Source: Nymphaea colorata
Taxonomy: Eukaryota > Streptophyta > Magnoliopsida > Nymphaeales > Nymphaeaceae
Length of the DNA: 64,000 bases
NCBI RefSeq assembly: GCF_008831285.2
Contig: NC_045149.1
Span: 13,914,629 to 13,978,628 of the forward strand
Direction: 5' to 3'
The notes beneath the pieces were generated by a model. It was not told the origin of the DNA and made no database searches. It was given only the letters and a program-made list of their open reading frames with translations. Position 1 is the stretch's first letter. Each line of letters begins with the position of its first letter. Shown here piece by piece: positions 22,600 through 35,379 of the stretch. Made by a program: the position numbers and the translations under genes.

Positions 22600-22920
22600 G
22601 AAAATCTAATCGATCTGTTTGAAGAAATCGGATAAGAAAAAGAAAAACATATCGTATTAAAAAGTAGGATTGAATTCAGCTTTAATAATTGGCTTACAAT
22701 CAGATTTTTGGATATACATAAACATCCGGTTGGATTTGGATATGGATTTGAATCAGATTTGTTATTAAGCAAATATCCTTTATCTAATGTTCTAGAAAAT
22801 AGGTCAAGTTCAGTTCAAAATTCGTATTCAGATATGAATATGAAAATTATATTCAAATCAAATTCAGTTTGTGAAATGGGATTCCAGATTTGGATTTAGA
22901 TACGGCTAATGGTAAATCCA
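22600..22920. repeat. interspersed GATTTGGATTC-type degenerate repeat (one of several)
   Basis: The tract is full of words such as GGATATGGATTTGAATCAGA and TTCAGATATGAATATGAAAA. Similar tracts lie at about 19530-19870, 27400-27520, 38280-38720 and 49900-50225. The last is the duplicate of this one. They are non-coding and look like a dispersed family built on a 6-base periodic motif. Confidence 0.6.
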
Positions 22921-23642
22921 ATTTGACTATGATCCATTGAATCCCTAATTGCGGTTGAAGGGGTAGCTTTGTCCTTCCTTCCTTTCTTTCTCCTTTGGCA
23001 GCTTCTATGACAAGTAGTGAGATAGTTGGGTCTGCCACATGTTTTCATCATTCTTTTCTTTTTCCGGTTTTCCCTTACATGCTTCTCTCGGAACAATGGC
23101 AGAAACACATGGTGGCTGGTGTGGGCCGGCTGCCGACACCAACCCATTAAAATTTTCTTTGAAACAATGAATACATTCTACTTTTATACAAAGAATTACA
23201 ACTTACACAAACACCATCTTTTAGTGCATTTTATTTTCGCTCAAAGAAAGTGTGTCAAACGACTATAGCTTATGTAAACAACCTAATGTAAGTTGTTACT
23301 CTTCATTGAAATTCTCTAACCCTTATAGACACGCACTGTGCACTCGATTGCAGCTCTCTATAAGCTAGCAAACCATGTTCATAATATCGTTGAAACGACA
23401 AGTTGTACCACTTAAAGGTGAAAGGGTGCAATTACTCAAATACGTGTAAAAAATAAACATGGTCTTTGATAAAAATCGTTTTAAGTGGTGAACATTAGCT
23501 AATAAGTGTCAGATTATAATGCATATCAAAAACGTGAAGAAAGAATGCATTTGTTGAAACGGCAAGTTGCACCACTTAAAGGTGAAGGGGTGCAATTACT
23601 CAAATACTTGTAAAAATATTCAACAACAAATACACACACTGT

Positions 23643-26003
23643 CCTAATGGTGCTCTTCTTGCTTCCCCTTCTACTCCTTTCGTTATTTCCCCAAGTTTGC
23701 TCCTAATAGCAAGGCTGGGTTCAAGTCATGGAGCACCACCCTTGTGAGATGTGAGCCAAGGGCTGAGGGCTACGGTAGGTCTGCTGCTCAAAGAAGACCT
23801 TCCAGATACCAGCCAAGTACATGGAACTATGACTTCATCCAGTCCATTACCAGCACAACATCTGTAATTTTCCGTACCTCTGATCTGACTATTATTTTGT
23901 TTATTTTGGTATTATGATGTGATCCTAATTCAAAGACATGAAAATGAAAGCAGATCGAAACACAAAGGACCAGAGTTGAAGAATTGAGAAGAGAAGTCGA
24001 CAACTTATAACATCTACAACTGAGCAAGTGGCTCAGTTGGAGCTCATCGATTCACTCGAACATTTAGGTGTAGCCTATCACTTTGAGAGTGAGGTCAGGC
24101 GATCACTAGATGCCATATGCACGAGCACTAGAGGATTTGAGGACCTCTACTCTTCTTCACTTCGCTTCTGAATTCCGAGGCAACATGGCTATAAATGTTT
24201 CTACAGGTATACATATATAGTATATAAACATGCGTTAATTCCAAAATATTGACTCAATAATTAGTTTTTAATCTAGACTGTCTATTACAATTGTGTTAAT
24301 TGACACTAACCATTAAAGTTTCTTTTTACATTTGGTAGAGTGTTTAGTAGATTTAGGGAACAGTCTGGCCGTTTCTCTGAGAATCTTCATGAGGATGTGA
24401 GAGGGTTGCTAGCCTCTACGAAGCATCACAACTAGCCTGTGAAGGAGAAACTGTGTTGGAAGAAGCTAGGCCTTCTCTTCAGAGCATCTTAGAGCAAGGA
24501 TAAGCCGCATGGATCAGAGGATGTCTCAACAGGTACAGCGTGCTCTGCAGGTTCCGCTCTACAGAAGGGTTCGCAGGGTCGAGGCCCGAGACTATATTGA
24601 GACATTCGAGAGGACGGACCGTAGAAGCCAAGTGCTGCATGAGTTCACTAGGCTGGAATTCAACATGTGCAGACAATCCACCAATGAGAGCTAGAGCTCA
24701 GGGAGTTATCCGGGTACAATTCATTCTTGCACTTTTGCCTAAATAACTTGGTTAATAGTAGAAAATAATGCAGCAACTAATGTCATTCTTTGTATATATG
24801 TATATCAGTAATGAATATCATGTATGTTACATTGTAGCTGGTTTGCATCATTGGGTCCACTAATAATCAACCATGATCCTTTGTTTTGGGTGTTTGCAGG
24901 TGGTGGAGGGACTTGGGCTTGGGGATCAATTTGCTTCTCCAAAGATAGGCTGGTGGAGAGATACTTCATGGCGGTGGGGAAGATGCATGAGCCACAGTTC
25001 TCACAGTACATGATGCAACTCGCCGGGGTCTCCTACTTGATGGCCACCGTTGAGGACATCTTCGGCGAGCATCAGTCTGTTGAGGAGCTAGAACGCTTTG
25101 TGCAAGTTGTTGAGAGGTAAAGGATGATTATGGTTGGTAAATTAGAGGGAGCAACTCTGCCTCTAGTTTCTGCTTCACATCATTAGGAGCCAATGAGGGT
25201 GCTGTATATTGTATATACGCAGGTTGGATCTTCAAGCGGCAGACCAGCTGCCACAGTCACTGAGGGTCTTCTATGCGGCTGTCTACAACACAACCAACCA
25301 GATTAGCTACACTGTTCTTAGGAGGCATGGCCGTGATATCACTTCACACATGAGGAGAGTGGTACGACACTTTCTCTATCAAATCTTTCTTCTACTCTTC
25401 ACATCATCACATTAGTATATTAGCTTCACTTTCTAATTGACTTGCTCTTTCTACTCTTGGGCAGTGGGTGGGTGTGTGCAGAGCTTACTTGGTTGAAGCA
25501 AGGTGGCACTGTGCCCGACAGACACCAGGCTAGAGGAATATCTGAGCAACATCCGGGCAGCCATTCCGGCCCTATTCTCCTCCCGCCTACTTCTTCGAGT
25601 ATTATCTTCCGAGTTGACAATGTTTTTGTTCTCTTTTTCTGTTTTGATTGGCTGATGATCTTCTCTTATATATTGAACACTTGATCAAAGGTTGGATTTG
25701 GGAGAGGGAACCTGCCTAGATCGGTCCAGATTTGTATGAACGCGGCAAGGGTAGCAGAGGAGCAAGCACGACACACATAAGGAACTTGCTAAGGGATGCA
25801 TGGAGGAGGCTGAACAGGGAGTTGCTCTCTGCTCAGCAGCAGCAACAACAGACCACCTTCTCTCGTTCCTTCATGAATGTGGCTCTCAACATTGCGAGGG
25901 TCTCCCAGTGCATGTACAACTATAAAGATGGCGTCGGTGTTTGGAGCATGAGTCCATGGACCGTATCTACTCTCTCATTGCCGAGCCCATGGAGACTGCC
26001 TAA
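23643..26003 (+). pseudogene. terpene synthase relic I (TPS-b-like, nearly full exon set)
   Basis: Exon 1 (about 23643-23863) has a plastid transit-like start and then AAQRRPSRYQPSTWNYDFI, a perfect RRX8W motif, the hallmark of cyclising monoterpene synthases. Exon 2 (about 23955-24205) has RVEELRREVDNL and, after a frame change, QLELIDSLEHLGVAYHFESE and a stop before RQHGY. Exon 3 (24341-24713) has SGRFSENLHEDVRGLL and ALQVPLYRRVRRVEARDYI. Exon 4 (24900-25116) reads VGKMHEPQFSQY and YLMATVEDIFGEHQSVEEL. Exon 5 is 25223-25361 (LPQSLRVFYAAVYNTTNQI), exon 6 starts at 25465 (VGVCRAYLVEARWH), and the last exon, in mixed frames, reads IRNLLRDAWRRLNREL and DRIYSLIAEPMETA to the stop at 26003. The enzyme would cyclise prenyl diphosphates in plastids. 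The DDxxD metal site is EDIFG. Several stops and one-base deletions (for example after FNM near 24668) disable it. Confidence 0.9.
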
Positions 26004-26130
26004 GCAAGCACCAGTGTCGCTGTTTCCCATTCCATCAACCATGTTGGTGCCCATTAACCGAATCCTACTTATGATGCTATGTATCATCATGTAATAAAAT
26101 GGGTACATTAATAATTAAATTCAGTATACT

Positions 26131-26141
26131 CTCTCTCTTTA

Positions 26142-26180
<39 letters not shown>

Positions 26181-26181
26181 T
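26131..26181. repeat. CT then CA microsatellite
   Basis: A CTCTCT run passes into CACACACA just downstream of the terpene synthase relic. Confidence 0.85.
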
Positions 26182-26296
26182 GTATACACCAGTCATAATT
26201 TCCTTTATATCTCTACACCTCATAAAGCACTTCTTGTGTCATCTCTAAAGATTTGGAACCATCCTCCTTTAGTCAAGCTGTAAGCATCAATGTTGG

Positions 26297-26440
26297 TGTG
26301 ACGCCATGGCTGCTGAATTTAGAGCACCAGAAGAGAATGAAACATGAGATTTGGTGCATACTCTAAAAAATAAAACCCATGGGGAATAAGTGGGTTTACC
26401 GAATTAAATACAATTCTAAAGCAAGTGTGTGGAATGATCC
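26297..26440 (+). pseudogene. short copia reverse transcriptase fragment
   Basis: AMAAEFRAPEENET followed by a stop and DLVHTL, then in the next frame NKWVYRIKYNSKASV. This is the start of copia reverse transcriptase (the AM..E..AL..N.TWDLV and KWVYRIK..SDGS blocks). No LTR or other domain adjoins it. It covers about 45 codons. Confidence 0.7.
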
Positions 26441-26519
26441 AAGGCTTTCTTACCTTGTTCCATGAAGCTAAAGAATCCTTCTCCCTTTTGCCAAGCTCAT
26501 GCCTTCAGCTGTCGTCTAG

Positions 26520-26750
26520 ATCTTTGTGCCCTTGTTGCTGGAAAATGGCTTGCGACCTGCATCATTGAGGGCCGCCGGCAATAGTTCCAGCTTCCTCTGG
26601 AGGTTGATGAGATCATCTTTGGCATTCAAGATGAGGCTGACCTTTTCTTTCAATAAACTGGTGATGGCTTCCAAAATAACAGAAAGAGTGCTTCTGCAAG
26701 TACATCCATACTAACGCCAACCTCCCCTGTTTCTTGGTAGATGGGAAGAG
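26520..26750 (-). pseudogene. CNL coiled-coil fragment (third relic)
   Basis: On the minus strand: EVGVSMDVLAEAL, then after a one-base frame change LSVILEAITSLLKEKV, LILNAKDDLINLQRKLELL and PAALNDAGRKPFSS. It parallels the N-terminal coiled coil of the two larger CNL relics (TNLLKETKDYILNAKDDLKK) but is clearly more diverged. The sequence just 5' of it (26815-26870) also resembles the 5' flank of those relics. No NB-ARC follows. Confidence 0.65.
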
Positions 26751-26759
26751 CAGAGGAAA

Positions 26760-28027
26760 AGAATCAGAAGTGAAGAAATTAGGCAAATTAAGGAAGAGAT
26801 CAAACTTACAAAGGTGAGCAAGTGGGCATGCGCCCCTCTAATTAGATCACGCTGCCGTGTGGAGAGTACATAAATACAACAAGACTCTTGCCTTCTTTTA
26901 ACTCAGAAAATTAAATTTCTCAAGTTGCTGAGTTTATGAGAGAATAAATCTTTAAGGGTCCATTTGTTTGCCTCCAATCAGAAGCTTTACCGATTTGGAC
27001 TATGGTGAGCCCCATATATTTTTTCTGCTAAAAAAATATGGGAAAAATGTCTCGATCCCAATCTTCTACACTTCCCTTTTCTCATGTTTGCAGGTTTCTT
27101 TTTCTAGGGTTTTCATCTATCCTATTTTATTATGTAAAAAATTTGGATGCGTGATCTTGTTTTTCTTTTTTTTCTCAAAATCACAAAGCTTATTTAGATA
27201 TCAGGCTTGGGCAATTAATGGTCTTGCACCAAGGACTGGATAATAAGATACAACTCTAACCTTCTGCCCAAAATTGCTGACCCAAGACGAGAACAGGAGA
27301 GAGGAATGGATATGTAAATTACTGGATGTTAAAAATATTTTCTTCCCATACAACCTAACTTTTAACATATTGTCTTAAAATTAAGTAATTTGGTATATAT
27401 CCAATTGGATAGTAAATTCAAAATAAAACAAAGCTGAATTTATATATCCAAATCCAAATTTAAATATCTGAGTCCAATGCATAGTTAAAATCGGAGTTTG
27501 AATATACATCAAATCCAAAGTTTTACAACTAAAAATGTTCTCAAAGTTCTAAATCTGGACCCGGTTCAAAGTAATTGTGTTTTCATATACAACAACCATC
27601 TTTTATATTTTTATGATGTAATCTTCTCACCCACCGTTTTGCGTAGGGCTAAGTTTATAACTCCCTCAGTGCCTTGTGTTGCCATTTAGTTTATAAAGGA
27701 GCTAAGAGGGTGTTTGGCAATAGAGACACTTTGTGAGTGTTCCATAGATCTACAGCAAAATTATAGAAGGTTCATTGGACACTAGAGCTATTGTTTCATG
27801 AACCTTTATCAATTTTCTGGGCAGATTCATGGAACCTTTACAATCAATGCCTTAAAGGAACACATTGCTCACGTGCACTTATTCATTATTTATTAAAATA
27901 TGAGAATGGCATTTTTCAATTAATAAATTTGTTTCCACAACAATTTAAGAGCAACAGTATTTCCTAATCAACGTTCTAATAGTTTGAAAATTCTTAGAAG
28001 GTGTAATCACCCCATGTTTTCTAAAAT
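26760..28027. other. intergenic, no recognised gene
   Basis: AT-rich, with a GATTTGGATTC-type patch at about 27400-27520 and a possible old MITE at about 27705-27870 (see the 14061-15832 entry). No coding region is supported. Confidence 0.4.
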
Positions 28028-28330
28028 TCAATATTTATCATTTTTCAAACATTTCATGATAGCAACTGCCTCAGCCCTTGCCCCACTTCCAACTGTATAG
28101 CAAACTTGGCCACGCACCCACCAAATGGGTGTCACTTTCAAAAATACACCCTCCATCGCCACCGTCTCCACAAGGAGTGGACAAATCCCGCATTTCTTCA
28201 CCACTCGCACTGCCCAGTTCTTTTTCTTCACCATGTCTTGCAAGGTTATCTGAAGATCTCGGACACGAAAAGGACCTGAGGCAGAAGACAAAATTTTAGA
28301 AGTGCCGCAGCTGCTGTCGCAGGAGGGCAT
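28028..28330 (-). CDS. unidentified 100-codon reading frame
   Basis: The minus-strand frame reads FRVRDLQITLQDMVKKKNWA, VVKKCGICPLLVETVAMEG, VFLKVTPIWWVRGQVCYTVG and GARAEAVAIMKCLKNDKY. The GARAEAVAIMKCL end is reminiscent of the AEA.A...L helix of retroelement RNase H (RVT_3), but the catalytic pattern is not complete enough to claim it. It lies on the same strand as the armadillo gene broken at 33055. I considered whether it is the far end of that gene and found no convincing match. Function unknown, possibly a pseudogene fragment. Confidence 0.25.
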   Translation of the reverse strand: MPSCDSSCGTSKILSSASGPFRVRDLQITLQDMVKKKNWAVRVVKKCGICPLLVETVAMEGVFLKVTPIWWVRGQVCYTVGSGARAEAVAIMKCLKNDKY

Positions 28331-28573
28331 TAGGGTGACTTTCTCTGGAGCGCATTTTTTACTGGAGGCAATCCAGAGGTCGAGTAAGGCGGCGTTGGAT
28401 TGGGCACGTGTCTAGTATTTTTTATCCAATTTTCAGATTTTTTGGACAATCCTGTGAAGAGATACGGAATTTACAAGTGCCACAGTTTCTAAAGGTCCCT
28501 GTGGCCTCCTTCGACAGAGAGACTCACCTGCGACCCAGACTGTCTTCAGCTGGGAATCCGCTGTGCCAATATC

Positions 28574-29560
28574 ATGGCCGACGCTGCAAGCTGAAATCAA
28601 AGAGATGAAGCATTCAAGGGAGCCAAGTCCACCGAGCATAATACCCTGAAAATTACCTCCACCCCACTCAATGGTGCTAACTATTTGAGTTGGGCGAAGG
28701 CTGCTCGCTTGGTTCCTATTGGAAGATCAAAGGCATGATATATTAATGGGAAAACCAAAGCTCCAGCCACTACTGTTCCCAACTATGATGAATGGGAATC
28801 AGAGAATGACATGGCTGCTCAACTCTATGGAATATCCATAGCAAATCTGTTCACATATCAAGATACCACACATGAATATGGGAGGCTCTAAAAGAACTTT
28901 ACAGTGAGCCAAATAATCTTGCTCAAGTAACCAGATACAATGCGAGATTGCGATCTCACCCTCCATGACCAAGATGTGCAGCGGTACATTGGGAGACTCA
29001 TGAGTCTATATGATGAGCTCCTTCAATATCGACCAGTGACCTCTGATCCAGTCATTTACAGATGGCATTTTGAAGAAGATCAAATCTTCAAGGTCCTCGT
29101 TGGATTGAGTGAGGACTATGAAGCCATAAGGACCAAATCCTGAATACTATGCTGCTGCCAAAATTCAATGCTGTTTGTAAATGATTCAGAGAGAGGTGTC
29201 AAGGCGAAGAGTCATGAGCGTCCCTCCTAAAACGGACTCCATAGAAGACAGCCAAGAAAGAATGGGTGCCTTTCACAATCGGCACTAATCAAGGCATACA
29301 AAGGTACCACTCAAACACACAAAAAATCAAGCAAACTAAGTATACTCACTGCAGGAAAATGGGTCACATATGTGATCGCTGCTGGGAACTTGTGCGGCGA
29401 CCATGGAGGAAAAGGGTTCTCTTCAATCCCAGACAAAGACATCAACCTTGCAAACTTTGTCACCAAAGATGACCTGGAAAAATTCTTCCAGAAATTATGT
29501 AAGCGAATCTATTATCTCCCAACTAGTGGGTGATGTCTCAGATGGTAAGTTCTGTGCCTT
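28574..29560 (+). pseudogene. copia gag with degenerate zinc knuckle
   Basis: In pieces: KITSTPLNGANYLSWAKAA (the UBN2-type start, LNG.NYL.W), KAPATTVPNYDEWESENDM, YIGRLMSLYDELLQYRP, FLVGL-type text near 29085-29125 (KVLVGLSEDYEAIRTKS), and a knuckle YTHCRKMGHICDRCWEL where the first Cys of CX2CX4HX4C is Tyr. At least five frame changes or stops interrupt the roughly 330 codons. It would have formed the particle shell. Confidence 0.85.
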
Positions 29561-29584
29561 ATTGAATGCCACTAAAATAAATCC

Positions 29585-29941
29585 TTGATAGTTGATTCTG
29601 GTGCTATTGATCACATGACTAATGATCCCACAATACTTGCCGATCTAAATAAGGATCTTCATCGTTCTGTTTTTTCTGCTGATGGGTCATCTACGGTTGT
29701 TGCTCGCATTGGAAAAACATCCTTCACGAAAAATATTAGTTCTGCTTTACTTGTTCCTAAGCTTGCTGTCAACCTTATGTCTGTTAGCAAAATCACTCAA
29801 AATTATGATTGTCTGGCTGTTTTCTCCAAGAAGGATGTAACATTTCAGGACCTGAGCTCGAAGAAGGTGATTGGGAAGGGCCAACGCCATGGTGACCTCT
29901 ACACTTTGGACACTGACTGTTTGAGTTTTTTCTCCAAATAA
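29585..29941 (+). pseudogene. copia aspartic protease and GAG-pre-integrase start
   Basis: The frame opens IVDSGAIDHMTNDPTIL, containing the protease active-site Asp in DSGA. It continues FSADGSSTVVARIGKTSF, ALLVPKLAVNLMSVSKITQN and QDLSSKKVIGKGQRHGDLYT. It is uninterrupted for 118 codons, the longest intact part of the N-terminal half. It is preceded and followed by stops, so it cannot be made as part of a polyprotein. Confidence 0.9.
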
Positions 29942-29964
29942 AAATCGACTCAAAGGATGACTAT

Positions 29965-30720
29965 CAAATTTGACATGCTCGATTAGGACACATATATGAT
30001 CGGAACCTCAGTCTCCTCACCATTGGTGATAATAAAGCGTGTAATGCATGCGAATTCGCCAAATTCACACACCTCACCTTCCAGCCGATTCATGAAAGGT
30101 CTGAAAAAGCTTTTGATCTCATTCACTCGGATGTTTGGGGACCTGCTCCAGAGGACTCTCATGCTGGTTTTAAGTTCTATGTCTCTTTCATTGATGATAT
30201 GACTCGTGTAACATGGTTTTATTTTCTCAAAAATAAGAATTAAGTGCCAAAAATTTTTGAAGAATTCTATGCCCTCATTCTCCCTCAATATGGTGCTAAG
30301 TTTAAAATGCTTCGCTTTGACATTGGTGGTGAATATGTGAATGATGCATTGAAAAACTTCATGAAGAAGCATGGAATACAACCCCAATATACCTGCGCCG
30401 GGATGCCTCAGCAAAACGGCATTGTAGAAAGAAAAAACCGACAATTTCTGAATATTGCTCAGGCTCTTATGATGCACAAGAACGTACCTCAGATTTTTTG
30501 AAGCGAAACCATTGGGACAACATGTTATATATCCAATTGAGTTCCAAACTCTAGCATAGAAGGAAAAATTCCTCTTGAACTCCTTCTCAATAAGCCACTG
30601 TCACTTAAACACCTCAGGGTATTTGGGTGCAAATGTTTCGTACATGTGCAAGAAAGATTATGAAATAAATTCCAGCGACATGCGATTAAGTGTATATTCT
30701 TAGGATACTCAAGCAAGAAG
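29965..30720 (+). pseudogene. copia integrase
   Basis: ARLGHIYDRNLSLL and NKACNACEFAKFTH give the HHCC zinc domain. The catalytic core shows HSDVWGPAPEDSHAGF and SFIDDMTRVTWFYFLKNKN, then a stop (TAA near 30241), then FDIGGEYVNDALKNF and MPQQNGIVERKNRQFLNIA. The DD(35)E residues are readable around that single nonsense codon. Further downstream, in another frame, LRVFGCKCFVHV marks the C-terminal part. Confidence 0.9.
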
Positions 30721-31189
30721 AGAGGTTATCGCTGTTTTGACCCTCTCTCTAAACGTATGATTGTATCTCAGGATGTAAAATTCTATGAAAGTCAACATTT
30801 CTCTGACTGCTGCATACAGGGGGAGGCAAATAACAGAAACTCTGCTGAAAATAGTGTTGTGATACTCCACGTCCACTGGCCGACATCTTTGCAAGTCAAA
30901 TGCCTACATGCCAACCAGGATTGCCCACTTTCCCAGTAACAATAGAAGCCTTGAAAACACTATTTTGCAGGAAGACGAACCACCTACCAACGTCGAATCT
31001 AAACCAGGCGTAAGACGTTCCTCTAGAGTGACTCGGCCTCCATCCAAGTTAGTGATTACTATACTTACTTATCCGTTGGAAGTCTTCATTCACTAGACAA
31101 TTATCTCTCTTTTGAAGTTCTCTCACATAATTACAAGTCATACATCTTTGTTATTTATGGTCATCAATAGCCAAGAAACTTTAATGAAG

Positions 31190-32130
31190 CTAGTGCAGTC
31201 TTACGGTGGAGGGAAGCTATGGAAGAAGAAATCAAGGTGCTTGAAAAAACTATACTTGGGATCTTGTTCCTCTACCAGACGAAAATAAACTGGTAGGTTG
31301 TAAATGGATTACAAAATAAAGTTCAAGAGCAATGGAGAAGTGGAGCGATATAGGCTCGCCTCGTTGCAAAGGGCTTCACTGAGACAAAGGAATCGATTAC
31401 AATGAAACCTTTGCCCAGTAGCAAAAATGAACACGGTGAGAACTCTTCTTGCAGTTGCACCTACAAAAAGGTGGAATCTTCTCTAACTTGATGTAAAAAT
31501 GCATTTCTCCATGGTGAATTGGAACAAGAGGTCTACATGAAGTACCGCAAGGAGTAAACTGCCAATTTGAACATGATTGCAAATAAGGAAAGCTCTTTAC
31601 GGATTGAAGCAATCACCTCATGCCTGGTTTGCTTGTCTAAAGACAGCACTCATCAATGGATTTCAGCAAAGCTCAGCCGATTACACCATGTTCACATTCA
31701 CCAGAAAATCCAAGGTAACCATCTTGCTTGTGTATGGGGATGATATCATACCTACTAGAGATGACTTTGAGATCATGCAGGCTATAAAAAAACATTTAAA
31801 TAACGAGTTTGAAATCAAAGATCTTGGAACGTCCTTGGAATAGAAGTGGCTCACTCTGAAAAAGGAGTATTTATATGTCAACGCAAATACACGATTGATC
31901 TCTTGAAAGATACTGGATATCTAGGCACCAAACCCGCACACCCCTTGAGATGAACTGCAAGCTAAGGAAAGAAGATGTTGATATTTTCGAAAACAAAGAA
32001 AGTTTCCAAAAACTAGTTGGAAAACTAATATATTTGACAGTTGTGTGGCCTGACATTTTGTTGTCAGTGTCATTAGCCAATTCATGCACCAACCAAGATC
32101 CCATAATGTTGAGGCAGCTCACCGGATTTT
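31190..32130 (+). pseudogene. copia reverse transcriptase, catalytic box altered
   Basis: WREAMEEEIKVLEK, ARLVAKGF, NAFLHGELEQEVYM and ALYGLKQSPHAWFACLKTAL are readable in alternating frames. The catalytic box is LVYGDDIIPTRDD, with Gly in place of the usual Val of YVDD. KYTIDLLKDTGYLGTKP and YLTVVWPDILLSVS follow, where YLT.TRPDI is standard. Besides frame breaks, these substitutions show long decay. Confidence 0.88.
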
Positions 32131-32149
32131 GAGGTACTTAAAGGGACAT

Positions 32150-32640
32150 CGGGAAAGGGAATCCTAATGAGACGCGACCAATCTCATCACATTACTGGCT
32201 ATTGTGATGCGGACTAGGTTGGGGACGCAAATGACAAATGTCAACATCAGGTTACTGCACGTTTCTTGGAAGAAATTTGATCGCTTGGCGAAGTAAAAAA
32301 CAAGCCATAGTAGCCCGATCCAGGCAGAGGCAGAATACCAAGCCATGGCCATATGTCGTTGAATTGATTTGGCTTAAGTCCCTCCTTGAGGATATGAGGG
32401 TCGAAACTCACTCCCCAATGGAACTTAAGTGCGACAACATGGCTGCTATTCATATTGGTGCGAATCTCAAATTTCATGAACGAACAAAACATATCGAAGT
32501 CGACTGTCATATCGTTCGAGAAAAAATTCAAGATGGCATCATTGCAACTTCTCATGTTAGAAGCCAAAACCAGCTCACCGACATCTTGACAAAAAGTCTT
32601 GGGAAAGAAAGGCAAAGGATTATTACGGACAAGTTGCGGT
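32150..32640 (+). pseudogene. copia RNase H, frameshifted
   Basis: GYCDAD followed by a stop, GDANDK, TFLGRNLIAWRSKKQAIVAR, LKCDNMAAIHIGANLKFHER, KHIEVDCHIVREKI and QLTDILTKSLGKER. The serine-rich S..EAEY segment with the catalytic Glu is split by a frame change near 32320. The frame from 32238 to 32642 is open for 134 codons. Confidence 0.88.
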
Positions 32641-32675
32641 AGACTGATGTCTGCCTACCAACTTCAGGGGGAGTT

Positions 32676-33054
32676 TGTTAGCACATTTGGAAGGAAGCTC
32701 TGTCACCATCTCCTCCTTGGAAAGAAATCCTCAGCAGCTAATGTTCATCTCCTTCTTGGAAAGACATCCTCACCAGCTAACGGTTGATCATATCTTTGGA
32801 AAGAGGAGCAACAGAACAGAATCTCATCAACATCGTCTTACCAAGCTCGTCATACCTCTTTAACCTGTTGCCTTTTTTCTCAGTAACTCCTGATTTCCAG
32901 GGATCTTAAACCGTTGGATATGTAAGGGAAGAAGGGGCTGTAACTCTTTATAAGGAGATCATTCAAACGACATCAGTAAGAAAAAATAAGAGAGACAAAA
33001 AACAGAGCTTTCTTTGTTTTCATGGATGTAGGCTAGTAACGCCGAACCACACTA

Positions 33055-33060
<6 letters not shown>
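32676..33060 (+). repeat. 3' LTR of the 28.6-33 kb copia element, right end uncertain
   Basis: After the polypurine tract ACTTCAGGGGGAGT the LTR starts TGTTAGCACATTTGG at 32676. It contains a tandemly varied CTCCTTGGAAAG motif (32710-32810), the TATA-like CTTTATAAGG near 32947, and the typical end-region text GTAGGCTAGTAACGCCGAACC at about 33027-33047. No clean ...CA end is visible before armadillo-gene sequence resumes, so the LTR may lack its last bases. Confidence 0.8.
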
Positions 33061-33960
<900 letters not shown>

Positions 33961-33984
33961 GCGACGGCGACCATTGCCCCCTGA

Positions 33985-35370
33985 TGCCTCCCCTCACTTG
34001 ATCATCACTCCCCTCTCCCTTCCTCTCTCTCTATCTTCTCTGACTTCTTGCCTTGCGTCGGTCCCAAGTCCCAACAACTAGTCCTTTGTGAGACAGAGAA
34101 AAGAGAAAGGGAGGACGGGACTGAATGGTCCAAGACTGAGAAGAGTGAGGTTGGTATTTCCTTCATCTACCTCCCCACGCCTCCACTGACTCCTCCATCA
34201 TGGGCTTTTGATTATCGGAACAGCCTTTTCATTATCTGATCAACACCTAGAGAGAGCAAATATTACAAAAGTTTGCTCCTATCTTAGAGAGGAGAGAAAT
34301 ATTATTACAAAACTTTTGTCATATAGAGGGAGAAAGAGTTAGAGAGAGAAAGGGGGCCTAAGATATCACCACATTAGTAGGTTCAAGAACACAACTCTCA
34401 ACCACATTAGTAGTTTGAGAGAGAATTTGTAGTTTGATTTATCTTTCCCGAAGTATCTGAGTGCATGAATATCATATGCTCAAGGAATTTCTAGTGGAAA
34501 CTTTTGGTTATTGATATATAGCAGAGAAGTTAAAGATGTTAACTCGGACCTTTTTTGGTTTTGCAACCACGGTAGCTCATTTGATGTTAAAATCCACCTT
34601 TTTTTCTAAAGTTGTTTGAACTAAAGGGTTGATTGACAGCAGACCAGCAAGGGCAAGAAACCCTCCCTTTGTATATAAAGCACTTACGAACAGTTTACTT
34701 CTTAGATGAATCTGATATGGCCATTTTATAAGTGAAAAGGCTTTCATACAAATTATCAATATCTTGATTTATAGGATCAGATATGGAATTATTTCAATAC
34801 AACAGATTTTCATGACAATTTTCTTGGCTCCTGTATTCGATCAAATCATTGACAGAATCTCCTTCCTCATTTGGTTCTACATCCGAGCATTTTGCTTTAT
34901 CATATTACAACAGTTGACATCCCTTTCAAATGTGTTCCCAACATTTCCCGAGCCCAAGTCGCATTAGTGCTGGCATGGATTCAGGCATAGGTTTGGGTAC
35001 CTGGGTAGGGAGGACACAACAATTTGAAAAAAAATGATAATTGTGTTATTAATTTGCTAGTTTTAAATGTTTAAGATTTGTTGTTTTGCTTTTGTTTTGT
35101 TGGGGTGTAGCTGGAATCCCCTCCCTCTTTCCTCCTGCCCCACAGTTTGGGGCTTTTTGTGACTTAAGTTCAAAGCAAGACACCCATCAACTAACATCAC
35201 ACACTCACCATTTGTACAGGTGAATAGCACTCATGAGAATCGAGTTGACAATCGGCCCTTTGCTATACTGCCAGTCTGACCAGCTATGCTACCTATAAGA
35301 GCCCATTCACTATAATACATATATATATATATATACATACATATATAGTATTTGATTGGCAATAAGTTGT
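33985..35370. other. intergenic, 5' side of the armadillo relic
   Basis: A CTCTCT-rich patch near 34010-34045 and a GAGAGAGAAAG-rich patch near 34320-34355 may be leader or promoter sequence of the armadillo relic. A TATATATA run lies at 35318-35345. No coding region is supported. Confidence 0.45.
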
Positions 35371-35379
35371 CATCTTATA

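Larger units (their letters stand above)
15965..25608 (+). repeat. segmental duplication, copy I (CNL to terpene synthase)
   Basis: This block matches 41912-52079 in the same order and orientation. Colinear pieces are 15965-17997 with 41912-44033; 19878-20690 with 44510-45546; 20690-23580 with 48283-50925; and 24345-25608 with 50934-52079. Unmatched material is 17998-19877 here against 44034-44509 there, a 2.7-kb insert present only in copy II (45547-48282), and 23580-24345 (terpene synthase exons 1-2) present only here. Boundaries are by eye, to within a few tens of bases. Confidence 0.9.
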
